Assembly (NCBI GenBank): GCA_011033025.1
Contig: WFMF01000082.1
Location: 1-64,000 of the forward strand
Origin: Beroe forskalii
Lineage: Eukaryota > Ctenophora > Nuda > Beroida > Beroidae
Length of the DNA: 64,000 nt
Direction of reading: 5' to 3'
Made by a program: the position numbers and the translations under genes. Below, piece after piece: positions 22,701-31,996 of the stretch (positions are counted from its first letter, which is position 1; each line of letters opens with the position of its first letter). A model generated the notes under the pieces. It did no database searches and was not told the DNA's origin. It saw nothing but the letters and a program-made list of their open reading frames with translations.

Positions 22701-24771
22701 ATAAAGGAGCACTCAGGCCCGAGTCCGCTGACACGTACGTGCGGGGGGTCTTTTGACTTTTACATTTCCAATACGCTGTTAGTCTCTCTGTGTTGTTGAA
22801 TCTCTTGGATATCGCCCTGCCCCGCTCAGTTCGCGTTTCCTCTATCTGGTGGACTCTTAATTAAGTAGATTATCACTCAGCAAAACTAGCAGCATGTCCT
22901 GTCCTCAAGATGAGGATGCGGAAAGAGAAATACAAGGTCTGACTAAAGCTCTCAGACGAACCCAGCTACAACTAGACATAGCACAGACAAAGAAATCCTT
23001 AACAGACACCAATATGGAATACAGAGAAATCAGAAAGATGCACCAAAGAACTGGAATTACTCACTTTAGAGGAGGAACTTGAGAAGTTGGCCATCAACAC
23101 CACACAAGACAGTCTTACTTCAAGTTCACGAGACAATCCTCAACGCATCCTGCCTCGATTGCAATTGGATGAATTTAATTTACCCATACCCAGCCAGACC
23201 GAGCGGTTCTTCAGGACTCCCAGCACTCATCTCGCCACCCCACTCCTCAGTTGGACGAATTTCATCTCCCAATACCTGGTCAAGCCTCCAACAACGATGC
23301 CCATCGTATTATATCAGAGCCTACTTCACTTCATCAGGATCTCCCCATCCCTAGAGCGTCTTCATTCAACTTGATCAAACCACAAGTTTACACTCAGGGA
23401 GACGACATCAGTCTCTTCTTCGAGACATTCAAGCACTAGACGTTATACTAAGTAGGCTTGACCAGCATGAGAAGAACTTACACCTCGTACTCCTATCTCT
23501 CATTCAAGATGACAACACGTACCGGAGGTTAATAAAGTCGGTCCCAACAGAAGTCTAATCTGTTGGTCTCAGCGTATGAGGAGGCTTTGTTTCCAACGAC
23601 AGAGCAGAATACTAAGATCATCCATGACTACTCTACCTCAAAGATTAGGAGAGTCAGTGGCAGACTTCACCTTAAGAATTCAGAAACTCTTGACGAAAGC
23701 GTATTCAGACTACGATCTGCACATTCACCAGGGAAAACTCCCAGGTGAATGCCCCAGGCCAAAATCACATCATTACACAGGGGCAGTGTTTTGAGAACTC
23801 AACCTGTTTATTTTCAGATGCTATTTATGCCGTAAACTTTATCATGATTATGATCATCCATGAAAACTTTGATATTATTTCGACGCTAGTAAACGACTTT
23901 GAATGGGCGGGAGTGCGGGACCCGCTGCAGCACTTTCGGTCAAAAACTAATAGTAATATATTATGATTTATTTTGTGCACGGTAGTTTTATTTGGTAAGT
24001 TTTATTTGTATGAAATTATAGCTTGATACGGCGGTACATACCTCACACAAGAAAATAGCCAGTATAGCTATACTGGTTGTGTGTAATCCATGCTCGATTT
24101 TCTCTTTTGCCTCCTCGTCATGCACCTCTGGAAATTGGGCAATTATACGATTAAATTAAATAATATTTAGCGGGATTGCAGTTTGAACATTGTCATTCAT
24201 CAGTCATAACTGTATCAATCAAATCTTCATCTGTAACCCAATCAACGCGAACGGACTATGAAAAAAGTAAAGCGAATAAGTGCAGGTTCTCTTGCTTCCA
24301 AGGTTCTCTTTACTCACTGATAATGTCGTGGTCAACTAGGAGCTGAGCAAAGACTATCAGAACGTCAATAATGACGAGTATCAGAATCACCACGTGAAAA
24401 CCATGATTCTCTAACGTTTCCTCTAGATGCGCGTGTAGATTGCTAAACCTGGGGGCAGTGAACTGTCATGAGCAGGATAAAAACTCATTCGAACCCACCA
24501 AGGTCCTGGTCATACAAGTGAAGAATCTGCACATGGATCAATTCAGAGATTGCTAACCTTTATAAAGATGCACAATTTAATTTTATTGTTAGAACGTTTA
24601 TTGTTCAGTGATTTAGAGTAATTATTTGGACAATAGACACACCCACCATGAACCATCCCTAGTTTCTTTCTCCTCCTCCTCCTCCCCTGCCTCTCTGCCG
24701 ATCTCCTCTTCACTGCTGATAACAACGACCTTATCTGCGGCGTCTCCAGAATACGCTGCTTCTCTACCCAT
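16646..24771 (-). CDS. HVCN1: Voltage-gated proton channel Hv1, five-exon gene
   Basis: Hv1 is a proton-selective channel made only of a voltage-sensor domain; it extrudes acid across plasma or phagosomal membranes. Joining exons 24,771-24,643, 24,423-24,318, 24,127-24,042, 18,200-18,026 and 16,770-16,646 gives 206 residues with consistent phases. S1 carries the selectivity Asp (residue 63, in VIIDVLIVFA). S2 ends in FLCE (Glu107), followed by Lys111. S3 is FDGVVVVISFILDI (Asp128, Asp139). S4 is RLWRVARIVNG with three Arg (156, 159, 162) and Asn165. A dimer-type coiled coil ends the protein. The first Zn-binding His (human H140) is kept as His94. The S3-S4 loop is short and lacks the second (human H193). 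Human E119 aligns with Gln. The length is at the short end for the family. Residue matches to human Hv1 are from memory. Confidence 0.92.
16871..17890. repeat. Palindromic minisatellite in Hv1 intron 4
   Basis: Built from 9-10 bp units of the type TCCATTGGA, which is nearly its own reverse complement, mixed with GGATCCATTGAACA. Unique spacers with CAGGTATTTTTGTTCAATGG and CCATCTACCAAACCATG occur in opposite orientations at about 17,040/17,220 and again at 17,464/17,660, giving a roughly 430-bp higher-order unit that folds on itself. The Met/Asp/Pro-rich open frames over it are repeat translations, not genes. Confidence 0.9.
18026..18200 (-). CDS. HVCN1: Hv1 exon 4, S3 and S4 helices
   Basis: 175 bases, acceptor TTTCCCATCAG, donor AACG|GTAAGT. 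It encodes the end of S2, S3 and the full S4 arginine ladder, and is the most diagnostic exon of the gene. Confidence 0.95.
19393..19612. mobile_element. MITE, same family as 2,769-3,010
   Basis: Ends GGAACGGACATT and GTCGGATTCCC. Inner inverted ends AACACTTTA and TAAAGTGCTG. The core has several GGTTAGGG/GGTTGGG runs. It interrupts only the left arm of the fold-back, so the empty right arm gives its target site. Confidence 0.75.
20466..20690. mobile_element. Related MITE in reverse orientation
   Basis: On the minus strand it begins AGGGAACGGACATTTCATCT and carries ACACTTTATCTCG and TTAGGGT-type core runs (ACCCTAACC on the plus strand). It lies in the loop of the fold-back and has longer inverted ends than the other two copies (GACATTTCATCTCGACACTT and near complement). 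Confidence 0.65.
22153..22893 (+). mobile_element. LTR/leader-like DNA before a gag fragment
   Basis: CG-rich sequence with a duplicated GGCGTTGCCTG motif (22,195 and 22,613). A TATA-like TTATAAAGGAGCACTCA lies at about 22,700 and is shared with the repeats at 25,310 and 25,735. Given the gag-like frame that follows, this is probably the LTR and leader of the same element. I could not find a matching 3' LTR or a clear primer-binding site. Confidence 0.4.
22894..23800 (+). pseudogene. Broken Ty3/gypsy-like gag
   Basis: The ATG at 22,894 opens 62 codons with a predicted coiled coil (EREIQGLTKALRRTQLQLDI). Further gag-like pieces follow in shifted frames: QVYTQGDDISLFFETFK (about 23,385-23,437), the usual opening of a gypsy capsid domain, and then 23,563-23,748. 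There are at least three frame changes and no zinc knuckle or pol. Dead element, plus strand, inside Hv1 intron 3. Confidence 0.6.
24042..24127 (-). CDS. HVCN1: Hv1 exon 3, S2 helix
   Basis: 86 bases between acceptor ATTTCCAG and donor GAG|GTATGT. The split codon A|AG gives Lys79; then comes an acidic/basic loop, then HGLHTTSIAILAIFLCE. His94 sits where human Zn-binding His140 is, and Glu107 where human E153 is. Confidence 0.88.
24318..24423 (-). CDS. HVCN1: Hv1 exon 2, S1 helix
   Basis: 35 codons plus one base, containing S1 (GFHVVILILVIIDVLIVFAQ). Donor A|GTGAGT. I place the acceptor at CGCATCTAG because the frame upstream reads TAG there. A stronger-looking CCCCCAG site at 24,450 would be out of frame. 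Confidence 0.8.
24643..24771 (-). CDS. HVCN1: Hv1 exon 1, acidic N-terminus
   Basis: 43 codons from the ATG at 24,771, with an acidic run (SSEEEIGREAGEEEEEKE). It ends TGG TGG before a GTGTGT donor in phase 0, which fits the phase-0 start of exon 2. An upstream in-frame ATG at 24,840 would add a hydrophobic stretch not expected for Hv1, so I prefer 24,771. This is the least certain exon. Confidence 0.6.
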
Positions 24772-25200
24772 AGCCCCCCGGACAAAAGTTAAAGAAAAGT
24801 GTACTATGAAAGAAAGGAAACAAATACAATATACACGCAATTAATGCAGCCACATATTGGGGTTATCAAGAGGTATAACAATATACCGTGCACTTATTAT
24901 GGGGATGCCTGAACAGGGTTTTCTGATTACTGATAATGCACTGCAACATTATATCAAGGAAGTAGAAACTCAATACTCATCAAAATGAATTTTCAGATAA
25001 GATGGTTTTTAATAGATAAAATTTTCATAATGCCAAGAAATTGAGTATGTTCTTACTCCCAACATAAGACACAAAAAAACATGCGGTTCGATGATCGTCC
25101 ATAATAATAATTTAGATAGGACAAATTAAGAGTCGCATGATAAAAATTAGCAGTCAATTATGCAAATTTGAATATTCTTAAATTTCGCTTTCGCTCCCAT
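24772..25200. other. 5' flank of the Hv1 gene
   Basis: AT-rich. I see no convincing TATA or initiator and no repeat I can name. Confidence 0.35.
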
Positions 25201-25212
25201 ATAACCCATTAT

Positions 25213-25906
25213 ACCCCTCCCAAGCTTGGGTTAGCGACCGTGTAAGTTTGGTTATACGGTCTCCATTGAATTACAGCGCAAAAAAGCTTGAAAATGAAAT
25301 TAGATTTTATAAAGGAGCACTCAAAAATCTACTTAAGCGTTGAATCCGGACGAGGGTCGTCAGACCCGAGTGGGAAGAAATACTGCTGTTTGGTCAGAGA
25401 ATAGTCGGTCCCAGCTATTTCTGGTCGGGGTATAATCCGGTTCCATGATCTCAGCTGTGACCGTATACCTTCGATAATGAACTCGGCACGCCTCGTCCAT
25501 TATCCAACTTACACAGTCTCGGCTGTCGCCTCGACCATGTAAGTTGCGGTATACGGTCACCACTTCGACATGTAACCGCTTATTATACCCCTCCCAAGAT
25601 TGTATTAACGACCGTGTAAGCTTGGTTATGCCCCTCCCAAGCTTGGGTTTGCGAGTCCCGTGTATGTTTGGTTATATAGTTATACGGTCTCCACTGAATT
25701 ACAGTGCAAAATAGGTTGAAATGAAATTTGATTTTATAAAGGAGCACTCAAAGTCAAAAATCTACTTCAGCGTTGAATTCAGACGAGGGTCGTCAAACCC
25801 GAGTGGGAAGAAATACTTTCGTTTGGTCAGAGAATAGTAGGTTCAGCTATTTCCGGTCGGGGTATAATATCCGGTTCCATGATCTCAGCAGTCAGCTGTG
25901 ACCTTA
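25213..25906. repeat. Two tandem LTR-like segments, period about 420 bp
   Basis: 25,213-25,469 and 25,634-25,906 match over CCCCTCCCAAGCTTGGGTT, ACGGTCTCCA, ATTTTATAAAGGAGCACTCA, GACGAGGGTCGTCA and GGTCAGAGAATAG. The TATA-bearing block TTATAAAGGAGCACTCA also occurs at 22,700 before the gag fragment, so these look like decayed LTR parts of the same family. Confidence 0.6.
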
Positions 25907-25911
25907 TACCT

Positions 25912-26130
25912 CGTCACGCGCGTATTGATTGGAATCCAATCACACGAGCGTTGATTGGAATCGAAACACACGTGCGTTGATTGGAATCCAATCACACGAG
26001 CGTTGATTGGAATCCAATCACACGAGCGTTGATTGGAATCGAAACACATTGATTGGAATCCAATCAAACGTTCGTTGATAAGAATCCAATCACACGCAGG
26101 TTGATTGGAATCCAATCACACGTGCCTGTT
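25912..26130. repeat. 26-bp minisatellite with palindromic unit
   Basis: About eight units of ACACGAGCGTTGATTGGAATC plus CAATC. GATTGGAATCCAATC is a palindrome around one central base. Units vary at the CGAGCG position and in the second half. The Asp/Ser/Asn/Gln-rich frame on the minus strand is a repeat translation. Confidence 0.9.
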
Positions 26131-26310
26131 GGAAACCAATCGCACCTTTGTTGATACTGATAGGCATAGAATCATAAACGTATTGAACACTTGACAGAAT
26201 TTCGATCACATGCGTGTTGATTTCAATCCAATAACGTGCCGACAGTGCTGTGTAAATTGGACTTCAATCAGTGCACAGCACTGTGCGCATAAAATTCACC
26301 TAATGTGCTG

Positions 26311-27309
26311 TCACTTGACCGGACACAAACACTGATTATCAGGATTCTCATAGTCAAACCCAAACTCCTGACACTCTGATTCTCGCACCATCGTCCTACA
26401 CCGGAATACCTCCTCCATCACCTCGTGATCCTTAATCCAGTGCATGAACCAGTACCCCTGTCTGAAGTCCTCCCTGCTGTGTGGGAACTCCCTGACCCCC
26501 CTCTCCTCCATAGTCCGGATACTGGTGTTACTCCTCAGTTCGATGTTGTGAACTAGCCATCCCACGTACAGATCCTCGTGTTTTATGATAACTCTGGCGT
26601 GGAGAGGATCCTCCTCTACGATCTGCCTCACTACGTCACGGGAGACAACGTACCCACCTCCCTGACAGTAGTAAAACACACCCAAGTTCTCGTAGGTTCG
26701 TCGTTTGGGGACACGAATCAGGCAGTTGCCTCCGTAGTAATGTTCACGAGGACGCTTAATCAGGGCTTGCCACAGAACAGGCAGGTCTATGAGCGTGTCA
26801 TGGTCTATTTTAACGAAGTAACTGAACCCGAACAACTCCACACTTCTCCTCATGGCCCACATGACTTTGTACCGTAACATGTCCTCCCCTTCCGTCAGTT
26901 CAGGCACCAAGAACACGTCCCCGTGATGTGAGACCTCCTCTTGTAGTGCCTCAGAGAAGCCCTTCTCTCCCCGCCCAATAACGAACATCAGTTGGAATGT
27001 GAGGAACTCAGAACCCACTCCCTCGTATTCCAGTGGGTTCCAGTTCGTGTGATTTATCCAACGGTTCCGCGTCGATTGCCGGATTTTAGAGCATTCTGCA
27101 GTGTCCATCGAAGGTATGGCAATTACGACAAAAACACTATCTTTCATCGCTTTCTGCTGATTGACTTCAAAATTATTACCATTTGGAGAAATCGGATGGG
27201 GCTCAATATCAGATTTGGACATCAAATGAGTAAATAGAAGAACATTTATAACTGCTAACCCAACCAATACTTTTGATTTCGTGGTTACTTTCAGAAGGAA
27301 CTTCAGCAT
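26311..27309 (-). CDS. GT31 beta-1,3-galactosyltransferase-like enzyme
   Basis: Type II Golgi enzyme expected to transfer galactose (or GlcNAc) from a UDP-sugar onto glycan chains. The 332-residue frame starts at the ATG at 27,309, directly after an acceptor (CTTCTTTTCAG|GTGGAAAATG). The upstream in-frame Met at 27,366 would lie in intron or 5'UTR, so I reject it. A signal-anchor (VLVGLAVINVLLFTHL) spans about residues 14-29. Catalytic-domain motifs in order are IRQSTRNRW (76-84), the metal-binding DHD at 169-171 in FVKIDHDT, YYCQGGGYVVSRD (213-225) and HEDLYVG (244-250). Sequons sit at Asn86 and Asn261. Length and motif order are normal for the family. I cannot assign B3GALT versus B3GNT specificity. 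The coding part is intronless. Confidence 0.9.
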   Translation of the reverse strand: MLKFLLKVTTKSKVLVGLAVINVLLFTHLMSKSDIEPHPISPNGNNFEVNQQKAMKDSVFVVIAIPSMDTAECSKIRQSTRNRWINHTNWNPLEYEGVGSEFLTFQLMFVIGRGEKGFSEALQEEVSHHGDVFLVPELTEGEDMLRYKVMWAMRRSVELFGFSYFVKIDHDTLIDLPVLWQALIKRPREHYYGGNCLIRVPKRRTYENLGVFYYCQGGGYVVSRDVVRQIVEEDPLHARVIIKHEDLYVGWLVHNIELRSNTSIRTMEERGVREFPHSREDFRQGYWFMHWIKDHEVMEEVFRCRTMVRESECQEFGFDYENPDNQCLCPVK

Positions 27310-27355
27310 TTTCCACCTGAAAAGAAGTTGTGTAGAGCGAAAATAACGAAGATTT

Positions 27356-29276
27356 ATAATCCCCAAGAATAAAATTTCAAGAATTATAAAAAAAGAGAGA
27401 TTGGATTGAAACTGTGGATTCTAAATCTATGAAAGGCTGATTATCTGTTGATTGTCATGCATAGTCCATATCAGTACAAGGCTGATGGAATGCTGACAAG
27501 TGACAATTAGCAAAGAGGGAAAAGAAATCATAGGAATATTTAATATTCAATTATAGAGTGTTCAGTGGTACGTTATTGTGAAGAAACTACTGACTGGATC
27601 AACTTTCTGAGATTGAACCATTAATTTAATGATTTATCATATACCAAAATAGTCAAAATAGTCCTGATATCTTGCCATCAGTGAAAAAATCAAGACAGGA
27701 TTAAAATATATGGATGACTGAGGTTCAATTTAAAAGAATGGCTGAACGACCCTCTTTCAATTGTATTAGGACATTTGACCTGCACTATATGAACAAAAGC
27801 TTCCGTTTCTACGTTGAAACTCGCTATCAACTGGGTAAAGCACTATCATTTAAAGATATACGTTGAATGAGATTGGCTCGTTATGGTACACGAGGGAATA
27901 AGGGACGCTATCCAAAGAACTGTTTTCTGTTGGGTCGCAGCCATCAGCAGTGGGTGCCTTGAACTGGAGAAAGGAAATTGTGAGCCCAAGGAAGCCTATT
28001 TTGACTTGTACGGCTGTGCAATTAGAATTGAGACAAGAAGTAGAACCATGCTTTGGAGATTAAGAGCCGTTCTCGGTTTGAGAAATTGTTTAGTAACAGA
28101 ATATAACATGATTTGCTAGCACATAGCAACCATATTGCACAAAAAATTAAAGATCAAGAGCAAGATCGAAACTGACACATATTCACGCCATACAAAGCTA
28201 TACAGACATAGAGAAATACACATACATGAGCGTATTACATGCAGTAACAAGCAAGCAAGCATCGTTACTTCTACTCTTCTATTAGTCAAAGTCAATGAAG
28301 CTATCAGGATTTATGATCCCCAAGAATAAAATTTCAAGAATTATAAAAAAAAGAGAGATTGGATTGAAACTGTGGATTCTAAATCTATGAAAGGCTGATT
28401 ATCTGTTGATTGTCATGCATAATGCATATCAGTACAAAGCTGATGGAATGCTGACAAGTGACAATTAGCAAAGAGGGAAAAGAAATCATAGGAATATTTA
28501 ATATTCAATTATAGAGTGTTCAGTGGTACGTTATTGTGAAGAAACTACTGACTGGATCAACTTTCTGAGATTGAACCATTAATGATTTATCATATACCAA
28601 AATAGTCAAAATAGTCCTGATATCTTGCCATCAGTGAAAAAATCAAGACAGGATTAAAATATATGGATGACTGAGGTTCAATTTAAAAGAATGGCTGAAC
28701 GACCCTTTTTCAATTGTATTAGGACATTTGACCTGCACTATACGTACAAAAGCTTCCGTTTCTACGTTGAAACTCGCTATCAACTCGCACTATCATTTAA
28801 AGATATACGTTGAATGAGATTGGCTCGTTATGGTACACAAGAGAATAAGGGACGCTATCTCAAACAGACTGTTTTCCGTTGAATCGCAGCCATCAACAGT
28901 GGGTTCCTTGAGCTGGAGAAGAGAAATCACTAAATTAAAGCCCAGGGAAGCCTATTTTGACTTGTACTGCTGAAGTTGTGTACTGCAATTGAGACAAGAA
29001 CCATGCTTTGGAAAGAAAGAGCCGTTCTCGGTTTGAGAAATTGATCTGATATTTAACAGAATAAAATGATTTGCTAGCACAATAGAAACCATATTGCACA
29101 AAAAAGTAAGGATCAAAAGCAAGATAGAAACTGACACGATATATTCACGCCATACAAAGCTGTACAGACATAGAGTTGTACACATAGATGAGCATATTAC
29201 AGCAGTAACAAGCAAGCAAGCATCGTTACTTCTACTCTTCCAGTAGTCAACGTCAATGAAGCTATCAGGATTTATG
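27356..29276. repeat. Two-copy tandem duplication, unit about 960 bp
   Basis: 27,356-28,316 and 28,317-29,276 are collinear and highly similar. Both begin near ATCCCCAAGAATAAAATTTC and end in GAAGCTATCAGGATTTATGA. Differences are small indels (for example TTAATTTAATGATTT versus TTAATGATTT) and scattered substitutions. It lies just upstream of the GT31 gene and overlaps the start of its presumed 5'UTR intron. Confidence 0.92.
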
Positions 29277-29320
29277 AGCATCATGTTCCACTTCCAAAGT
29301 TCACCCAGCCGGCACATCAA
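28952..29320 (-). CDS. Hypothetical two-helix ORF, doubtful
   Basis: 122-codon frame with two hydrophobic stretches (ACLLVTAVICSSMCTTLCLY, and IVSVSILLLILTFLCNMVSI running on to VLA). Most of it lies in the second unit of the tandem duplication, and the same frame in the first unit is broken. No domain recognised. It may be chance or a decayed membrane-protein exon. Confidence 0.2.
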   Translation of the reverse strand: MMCRLGELWKWNMMLINPDSFIDVDYWKSRSNDACLLVTAVICSSMCTTLCLYSFVWREYIVSVSILLLILTFLCNMVSIVLANHFILLNIRSISQTENGSFFPKHGSCLNCSTQLQQYKSK

Positions 29321-30198
29321 ACCAAGCCAAATTTAGCACACCATCAATGAAAACATCGCAGCAGATGCTTTCTGTTTAAGCGCATAAGCATAGTTAAGTA
29401 CGTAGTAAAAAGGAAATAAACCACATTTCTACTGATGTATCTACAGCTCATAGGCCATACAACTATAGACGCATATACTCATATACTATACAAGCTCAAC
29501 AGCTTGAGCCGCATGAACACGCAGGACTAAGTCAGAGCATCGTTACATCGTTATAATGAACTAGTTGTTGATCCTGGCGCATGTCAGCAGGCGAAGTGAG
29601 CGCCTAACAGTTACAGAGAGATAAAAAGGAGGCCGAGCAGGCGCATGTTGCATGTGATAGTGATACAGGATTGCGACAACAAGAGAATTACAGTACGGGA
29701 TCAGAAGCTGGAGGGATAACTTGAAGTTGATAACTTGGACGGAGTTGATACAAATCAGCCAGACTTATCTACTGATCAGGGTAATTATTCATTTATCTAA
29801 GAGCTGCAAAATTGAGCTCCAATTGCTTACATTATATAAGTACACTAGAATTTAGAACAATAGAATACTAGTTCACTAGAAATTTCATCCAAAAATGGCA
29901 ACACCAAGAAAAAATAGGATTCCAATGAACTGACATCAAACATGTGATTGGATCCCAGACATATATAATAAGATAATAACACAAAGTACCAAGTAAAACG
30001 ATCGGGTTCCAACTCAAAGTTTCATGTACTTACGTACATGATACTAGTAATAAGATAATAATATTTCCCCCGTAGATGCCCCAGTTATTATATAAGATCA
30101 GTTAATACATAAGATCACCTTAACTATTCAACCAAACCAATGAACCCAATATTAACGCTCTACCTCCTAACCAGACACTTACCCCGACGATTTTTCAG
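29277..30198. other. Possible 5' region of the unknown gene at 30.2 kb
   Basis: It contains a TATA-like GAGATAAAAAGGAGGCC (about 29,617-29,633), then a 24-codon frame from the ATG at about 29,645 and a possible donor (CAGG|GTAATT near 29,779). AT-rich sequence follows up to the acceptor at 30,198. ATGAACTGACATCAAACATG near 29,924 matches the 3' ends of the two terminal exons downstream, so an older copy may end here. Confidence 0.3.
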
Positions 30199-30480
30199 AA
30201 GCCACTGAACCTGAGAGTCACCAACATTCTGAACGATAATCGTAGTAGGATGATCAAACTAAATGTGGACCCTGAGACCGGAAATGCAATTACGAAAGGA
30301 CTCGCCAATGGAGTGCCAGGATGGTCAACATACAAGCTCCCAGAACAGGAACCCCACCTGGAATTTGCACTCAAAATCTGCGAGCAACGCCCCTCAACCC
30401 ACCTGAAAGACAGAAAGTCGATCGGCCATCTCGCAGAGCAGGAAAACATCTCGATCGTAAGGCCCCCACGATTTCACTAA
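30199..30480 (+). CDS. Terminal exon of an unknown gene (domain shared with 38.1 kb)
   Basis: After an acceptor GATTTTTCAG the frame is open for 93 codons to TAA. I do not recognise the protein. The stretch STYKLPEQEPHLEFALKICE, then RPSTHLKDRKSIGHLAE and RPPRF, aligns with STLLPDQSPELGFTISICRQ, HNLEGRQNIQHL and RPPRW at 38,160-38,310. The two copies are diverged in DNA yet keep the same residue pattern. The downstream DNA also matches, including CACCCCGTGGAACTGTC and AATAAA at 30,650-30,655, so this looks like the last coding exon with its 3'UTR. The upstream exons are not identified. Confidence 0.5.
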   Translation, partial: KPLNLRVTNILNDNRSRMIKLNVDPETGNAITKGLANGVPGWSTYKLPEQEPHLEFALKICEQRPSTHLKDRKSIGHLAEQENISIVRPPRFH

Positions 30481-31554
30481 AGCCTGCATATCCTATTTGT
30501 TTTTGAGAAATATTTCAGGTGGTTTATCTCACTAGTTTGCTGCACACTCAAACTCACTCCATACAATTCACCCCGTGGAACTGTCTCAGGTATCACCAAA
30601 GAATCATCCCTTGGGGATGAGTCTTTACACCAAGGTAAAATGGGATTCCAATAAACTGACATCAAACATGTAGTCTAGTTACTTAGTACAAAATCCAGAA
30701 GGTATGTGCAAATCGTGATACCCTTTATAGACCGGTTGTAGAAGTTAGTTCAAGCCATCTAGAATCATGTTTCAGCGTGATCCAAAATTTTTCGGAAATT
30801 GAACATGGTGTAGTGACCACGCCCTTTTTGAGCATATTTTATTTCTTTAAAACTTCAATTACGAATACTGTATAAGAACTAAAGCCATGTGAGCATATGT
30901 ATGAAGCACGGCGTTTGAAGAAGTGACATAAAGCCATGTGCTTGGAATCTTGGATTTGACCAAATTACCCAGCCGCGGGCCCCAGGGAAACAGAGACTTC
31001 GGGCACTTGCCTCAACAGGAAAAGGGATGTGGGTTTTGGCCAAGAAGACATCAATACGACACTGAAGCCGCCTCCATTATTGTGCTGCGAGGAGCAGTCA
31101 GTTTTGCGTGGACATACTTCACACTCCTTCTTACCACCAAAACTTGTAAGGAAGCAGATAAAGTCTTTATCTGCTTCCTTTAAAGAGAAACGCAAAGGTG
31201 ACGGTATGCCACTTTGGAAGTGGGTAGTGGCAATGCCTAATAAGACTTTCATTGCAATTCTTTAAAATATCTGACACTAACTCTGAGAGAATCAAGAAAT
31301 CTCTTTGAAGTGGACCTCTGTGTCAGGAGGAGTAAGATACAATAAGTAACATTTAAGATTGAAGATTTATGATTTATAAGATTCAAGATTTTATCTTTTA
31401 TCAGATTGAATTCATAATTTAATTATTGAACTTAATATCCTACTGGGATTTTTATATTTAATGACTGATTAATCATTTTAATCCTATTCAATAAAAACTA
31501 ATTAAGTCTGTTTTAGACTGGGGTCTCGTTGTCAGTAGGGGATTATATCATCAA
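30481..31554. other. 3'UTR-like DNA, then array cassette 10
   Basis: 3'UTR-like sequence runs to about 30,670. From about 30,890 comes the first copy of a cassette that recurs more than a dozen times to the right (GGCGTTTGAAGAAGTG...CATGAAGCC). It contains a perfect inverted repeat, AAGGAAGCAGATAAAG, at 31,148-31,163 with its complement at 31,165-31,180. Confidence 0.45.
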
Positions 31555-31650
31555 TTAATATTTCTTTATTTTAGTCTTCAAGGGAAAGCAAAAACAGAAA
31601 CCCAGGAAATTGTGTGTGCGGCTGTTTTTAGCAGCATTCTGAATATTCAC
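31555..31650 (+). repeat. Cassette 8, copy 1
   Basis: Reads AACAGAAACCCAGG...TTGTGTGTGCGGCTG. In better copies one frame gives GKAKTETQGIVCAAVFISIL. Other copies are at 36,665, 52,925, 54,265 and 59,810. Confidence 0.6.
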
Positions 31651-31657
31651 TAAGACA

Positions 31658-31996
31658 ATTGATGTGAGACAGCAACAAAAAGAAGGAGCAGCTCCTGAAG
31701 GAATATTGCAGGAGGTTTCCCAGGTGAAGAAAAGGTGGGAGTCGGGAGAGGAAGCACTGAAGAAAGCCACCAAAGAGGCGGCCCGGACCAGGAGAAAGAA
31801 CCGGATGTAAGGGAGAGAGGTGGTGGACGCGGAGAGGAGGATTCGCCGGCTTGAAAAAGACCTTCACTGGACCTTCACCAGGGAGATCCTGCACCGGATG
31901 CTGGCAGCCAGCAGAGGGGCCGCATGCCCCAGCAGGGGAGGAGAATCGGCATCAGAAGTAGAGGTCATTCCGGAGCCTATGAAGGCTGAGGGGTGA
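31658..31996 (+). pseudogene. Coiled-coil exon of array gene (cassette 1, longest copy)
   Basis: One frame runs EGILQEVSQVKKRWESGEEA, LKKATKEAARTRRKNRM, stop (31,808-31,810), and then REVVDAERRIRRLEKDLHWT to a TGA at 31,994. The basic, heptad-like character suggests a DNA- or RNA-binding coiled coil. Shorter copies (33,203, 35,773, 39,118, 42,056, 55,300, 57,872, 58,925, 61,050) share the front part with a preceding PPTYNKKKREQ. Here about seven bases are missing before EGILQ, which breaks that link. Function unknown. Confidence 0.5.

Noticed and set aside
25885-26115. 76-codon frame rich in DSNQRSCDWIPIN
   Set aside because: Direct translation of the 26-bp minisatellite.
26578-27237. Plus-strand frames across the GT31 gene
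   Set aside because: Antisense shadows; no domain and the minus strand carries all catalytic motifs.
27310-27366. Longer GT31 N-terminus from the Met at 27,366
   Set aside because: An acceptor (CTTCTTTTCAG) sits just before the downstream ATG, and the signal-anchor fits the start at 27,309.
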